A stretch of 7,933 nt of DNA, taken from the NCBI GenBank assembly GCA_947624425.1, contig CANQKG010000058.1:1-7933 (forward strand), written 5' to 3'. The position numbers were made by a program, and so were the translations under genes. This document shows, piece by piece, positions 5,762 through 7,933 of the stretch. Within the stretch, counting starts at the first letter, position 1; the number at the start of each line of letters is the position of its first letter. Below the pieces are notes generated by a model. It was not told the origin of the DNA. It worked only from the letters and a program-made list of their open reading frames with translations, and did no database searches. The stretch comes from an uncultured Clostridia bacterium (lineage in GTDB: Bacteria; Bacillota; Clostridia; Oscillospirales; Ruminococcaceae).

Positions 5762-5764
5762 CTT

Positions 5765-6352
5765 TTATTCCTCCGGTCGTTTTGACAGCTCGTCCAGCGT
5801 CAGGAGATAGGCGGGCAGGTACTCCTCCAAAAATACCGTCACCTCCGGCAGTCCCATCTCCGTGAGCAGCGCACGGGTGGACTCCTCCGCCGAGCGGAAC
5901 TCGCCGTTGCCCTGCCGCCGCTCCTCCACACATTTGATGAGCGCCGACAGCCGATCCGCCGCCTTGAGATAGGGACGGTAGGCAGGGTCGATCTCAAAGC
6001 TTTCCCGGTACTCCTCCCGCAGATCCTCCGGCAGCATCGAAAGCAGTCGCTCCCTTGCCTGCTCCTCCAAATCGGCATAGGCGGTGCGGAGAGCGGGACT
6101 GTAATACTTCACCGGCGTGGGGAGATCGCCGGTCAAAATCTCGGTGCAGTCGTGGTAGAGCGCGTACTGTATCGCGCGTCCCGCATCCAGATCGCCGCCG
6201 AATCTGCGGTTGTGGAGAGTGATCAGCAGGTGGGTGAGATAGCAGACGTCCAGCGTATGCTCGCTGAGATTTTCACTGCGGGTGTTCTGCATCAGCGCCC
6301 AGCGGCGCACGTCCCGCATACGGGAGAGGATCGCAAAAAATCCGTAAGCCAT
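5765..6352 (-). CDS. yfbR: HD-domain 5'-deoxynucleotidase, YfbR family
   Basis: YfbR-type enzymes are metal-dependent phosphohydrolases that convert deoxyribonucleoside 5'-monophosphates to deoxynucleosides and phosphate, helping to control dNMP pools in the cytoplasm. The 195-residue length is close to E. coli YfbR (199). Similarity is clear throughout: RRWALMQNTRSENLSEHTLD (16-35), RFGGDLDA (50-57), ALYHDCTEILTGDLPTPVKY (64-83), and KAADRLSALIKCVEE (130-144). The HD metal ligands are present: His32, His67-Asp68 and Asp133; Glu71 matches the catalytic Glu of YfbR. The start is taken at ATG 6352 because GAGGAG (6360-6365) is 7 bases upstream of it; an in-frame ATG 15 bases earlier overlaps that site. 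It is transcribed alone and leftward, divergent from the YfhO-family gene. Substrate range is inferred from the family. Confidence 0.93.
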   Translation of the reverse strand: MAYGFFAILSRMRDVRRWALMQNTRSENLSEHTLDVCYLTHLLITLHNRRFGGDLDAGRAIQYALYHDCTEILTGDLPTPVKYYSPALRTAYADLEEQARERLLSMLPEDLREEYRESFEIDPAYRPYLKAADRLSALIKCVEERRQGNGEFRSAEESTRALLTEMGLPEVTVFLEEYLPAYLLTLDELSKRPEE

Positions 6353-6359
6353 AAGATCG

Positions 6360-6365
6360 CTCCTC
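6360..6365 (-). promoter_or_regulatory. Ribosome binding site fixing the yfbR start
   Basis: The minus strand reads GAGGAG, then 7 bases, then ATG at 6352. The upstream ATG (6365-6367) overlaps this site and has no site of its own, so the five-residue longer form is unlikely. Confidence 0.75.
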
Positions 6366-6384
6366 ATCTATTTACTGTAACACA

Positions 6385-6413
6385 AGCATATCATAAAACA
6401 GTTTTCCGCGCAA
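6385..6413 (-). promoter_or_regulatory. Promoter of the yfbR-type gene
   Basis: On the minus strand: TTGCGC (6408-6413), a 17-base spacer, TATGCT (6385-6390), with an extended -10 TGA. A start of transcription near 6378 gives a short leader before ATG 6352. The -35 is a weaker match than those of the other promoters here; an alternative TTGCAA lies 6 bases further upstream. Confidence 0.5.
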
Positions 6414-6414
6414 G

Positions 6415-6443
6415 TTGCAAAGCGGATGCGTTCATGGTATGAT
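6415..6443 (+). promoter_or_regulatory. Promoter of the YfhO-family gene
   Basis: TTGCAA (6415-6420), a 17-base spacer, TATGAT (6438-6443), with an extended -10 TGG (6435-6437). A transcript start near 6450 leaves a leader of about 20 bases, carrying GGGAGGGA (6456-6463). It is back to back with the leftward promoter, the two -35 boxes being one base apart. Confidence 0.75.
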
Positions 6444-6468
6444 GAAAGACAGAATGGGAGGGATCAAA

Positions 6469-7933
6469 ATGAAGCGACGAGTCGCTCCTTTTGCGCTGTC
6501 TGCCGTGACGGCAGCGCTGTTTACCGCATTGGTGGTCGCGGCGGCTTACCTTTCGATGGGAATGTACCCATTCGGGGAGGGAAGCGTGGCGCTGACTGAT
6601 GTGAATCAGCAGGTCATTCCGCTGCTGGCGGTGTTCCGCGACGTCTGCGCGGGACGGGAAAGCATCTTTTACAGCTTCACACAGGGCGGCGGCATGAGCC
6701 TGTACGGCGTGTTTTTCTTCTTTTTGTCCTCTCCCTTTTCGTTTCTCTCCCTGCTGTTTGAAAAGGCGGATTTACCTCTTGCCGTCAATATCATTCTCGC
6801 GCTGAAGCTGATTCTGGCGTCGGCGTCGGGCGGATATGGCTGCAAAAAGCTTGCCGACCGGCTGCCGTGGCAGTTGGCGGCGCTGACAGGCGCCGCATAC
6901 GGGCTGTGCGGCTTCGGACTGCAATATTATCAGAATATCCTCTGGCTCGATATCCAGATTCTCTTTCCGCTTTTGCTGGTGAGCCTTCATTGCCTGCTGG
7001 AAAAGGGGCGGCTTTTGCCCTATACCCTGCTGCTCACCGGCATGATCGTGATCTCCTATTACCAAAGCTATATGCTGGCGCTCTTTTTGATCCTCTTTGG
7101 GGCGGGGACGGTTTTGCTCTGCCGCGATATTCCGCCCGAGCGGCTGGCAAAACTGCTGGCAGGGAGTATCTTGGCGGCGCTTTTGTCGGCGGTCTGCTGG
7201 CTGCCCGCCGTCCTCCAAAGCGCGGCGTCGGCGCGGAGCAAGGGGCTTTTGGAAAAGCTCTCGGGCAGCAGCTTCTTCGGTCCGCTTGAAACAAAGCTGC
7301 CGATCTTCCTTTCGACCGGTCTGCTGATCGCCTTAGTTTTTCTCTTTCGCGCCCGCCTGCGGGAGCTGGATCGAGTTTGGCTGATACTGCTTTTGCTCAC
7401 GACACTGCCGGTGGTGATCGAGCCGATCGGCAGAATGTGGGAGTGGGGCGACTACCAGTGTTTTCCGGTGCGGTACGGCTTTATCCCGCTGTTTTTGCTG
7501 CTTTTGTCGGCAGGGCGCGCCATCGAGCCGGACGCTTTGCCTCACCATACCCTGCCCGGAAACATAGCGGGTATTTGCCTTGCGCTGGCGGCTGTGGCGG
7601 CGTCGGTGCTGTTTTATCTCCGGTTTCATGAGGGAATGGACGCCTATCCCGCCACCCTCTGGGGTGACAATACCTCCCTTGCCCGCTTGGCGGGGCTGTT
7701 TTGTGTGTTTGCGGTGGGGTACGGAGCGGTTTTGCTGCTGTGGACAAAGCGGCGGATCGTACTGCCGGTTTTCTGCGCCTGTCTCTTTGTCCTTTGCGGT
7801 ACAGAGGGGTATCTCAACCTGCGGATCTATACCGGGCAGGGGCTTTTCAAGACCGATCTGGAGCGTTACCGCGCGGTGACGGATATCGGCGCGCATCTGC
7901 CGGAGGGAGAATTTGCCCGCGTGGGGGTGGAGA
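6469..7933 (+). CDS. YfhO-family multispanning membrane protein, 3'-truncated by window edge
   Basis: The frame is open from ATG 6469 to the right edge (488 complete codons and one base) with no stop. GGGAGGGA (6456-6463) is 5 bases upstream. The protein starts with a basic MKRR head and a hydrophobic helix, then the family hallmark YPFGEGSVALTDVNQQVIPL (33-52), a Gly-rich FTQGGGMSLYG loop (70-80) and many membrane helices, for example LLPYTLLLTGMIVISYYQSY near 182-201. YfhO proteins are large GT-C-like membrane proteins, usually about 850 residues. In Bacillus and Listeria, members are needed for glycosylation of lipoteichoic acid, acting on the outer face of the membrane. That role is transferred by family and not shown here; clostridial members may modify other surface polymers. 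The part seen covers roughly the first half. The membrane topology was judged by eye. Confidence 0.9.
   Translation, partial: MKRRVAPFALSAVTAALFTALVVAAAYLSMGMYPFGEGSVALTDVNQQVIPLLAVFRDVCAGRESIFYSFTQGGGMSLYGVFFFFLSSPFSFLSLLFEKADLPLAVNIILALKLILASASGGYGCKKLADRLPWQLAALTGAAYGLCGFGLQYYQNILWLDIQILFPLLLVSLHCLLEKGRLLPYTLLLTGMIVISYYQSYMLALFLILFGAGTVLLCRDIPPERLAKLLAGSILAALLSAVCWLPAVLQSAASARSKGLLEKLSGSSFFGPLETKLPIFLSTGLLIALVFLFRARLRELDRVWLILLLLTTLPVVIEPIGRMWEWGDYQCFPVRYGFIPLFLLLLSAGRAIEPDALPHHTLPGNIAGICLALAAVAASVLFYLRFHEGMDAYPATLWGDNTSLARLAGLFCVFAVGYGAVLLLWTKRRIVLPVFCACLFVLCGTEGYLNLRIYTGQGLFKTDLERYRAVTDIGAHLPEGEFARVGVE

Larger units (their letters stand above)
5382..5764. other. Intergenic region of about 380 bases with repeats and no gene
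   Basis: This stretch lies between the rightward coiled-coil gene and the leftward yfbR-type gene. It holds a perfect palindrome (5386-5404), an inverted pair of two-hairpin repeats (5477-5532 and 5647-5696) around an AT-rich core of about 110 bases, and a probable leftward terminator (5713-5761). The short open frames across it read through the repeats, lack good ribosome sites, and look non-coding. I see no RNA gene. Confidence 0.75.

Noticed and set aside
6772..7896. Several minus- and plus-strand open frames of 76-187 codons across the right end
   Set aside because: They overlap the continuous YfhO-family frame from 6469, which has a promoter, ribosome site and clear membrane helices; the others are basic, low-complexity shadows.

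Overview
The window looks like chromosomal DNA from a GC-rich, spore-forming Firmicute of the clostridial type, most likely an Oscillospiraceae/Ruminococcaceae-like gut bacterium. The evidence is a SpoIIP sporulation gene, GC-rich codon use with strong AGGAGG-type ribosome binding sites, the rsmD-coaD-coiled-coil gene order common in clostridia, and a dispersed CTCCCTT-hairpin repeat of a kind I recall from these genomes. Nothing points to a phage, plasmid, CRISPR array or defence island.

Layout, left to right. (1) 2-1563: the 3' part of spoIIP, then two small uncharacterised single-pass membrane proteins (998-1297, TTG start; 1300-1563), packed without gaps as one operon and closed by a hairpin terminator (1576-1608). 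(2) 1621-3818: a strong sigma-A promoter, a divergent EF-G-like translational GTPase (1729-3786), and a strong terminator-like hairpin. (3) 3836-5381: rsmD, coaD and a coiled-coil protein, joined by two ATGA stop/start overlaps, with a good internal promoter for coaD inside the end of rsmD, closed by a bidirectional terminator. (4) 5382-5764: an intergenic stretch of about 380 bases with a perfect palindrome, two inverted copies of a two-hairpin repeat around an AT-rich core, and a terminator for the leftward gene beyond. (5) 5765-6352, minus strand: a YfbR-type HD-domain 5'-deoxynucleotidase. (6) 6385-6443: back-to-back divergent promoters with -35 boxes one base apart. (7) 6469 to the right edge: the N-terminal part of a large YfhO-family multispanning membrane protein, which runs out of the window.

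How they fit together: these are mostly housekeeping modules. RsmD modifies 16S rRNA and the EF-G-like protein probably acts on the ribosome. CoaD makes dephospho-CoA, YfbR trims dNMPs, SpoIIP remodels peptidoglycan during engulfment, and YfhO is likely involved in decorating a cell-surface polymer. I found no convincing new system. The points most worth a second look are the atypical GTPase motifs of the EF-G paralogue, the promoter-poor gap between it and rsmD, the internal coaD promoter, the divergent promoter dyad, the inverted-repeat island, and the three uncharacterised small proteins.
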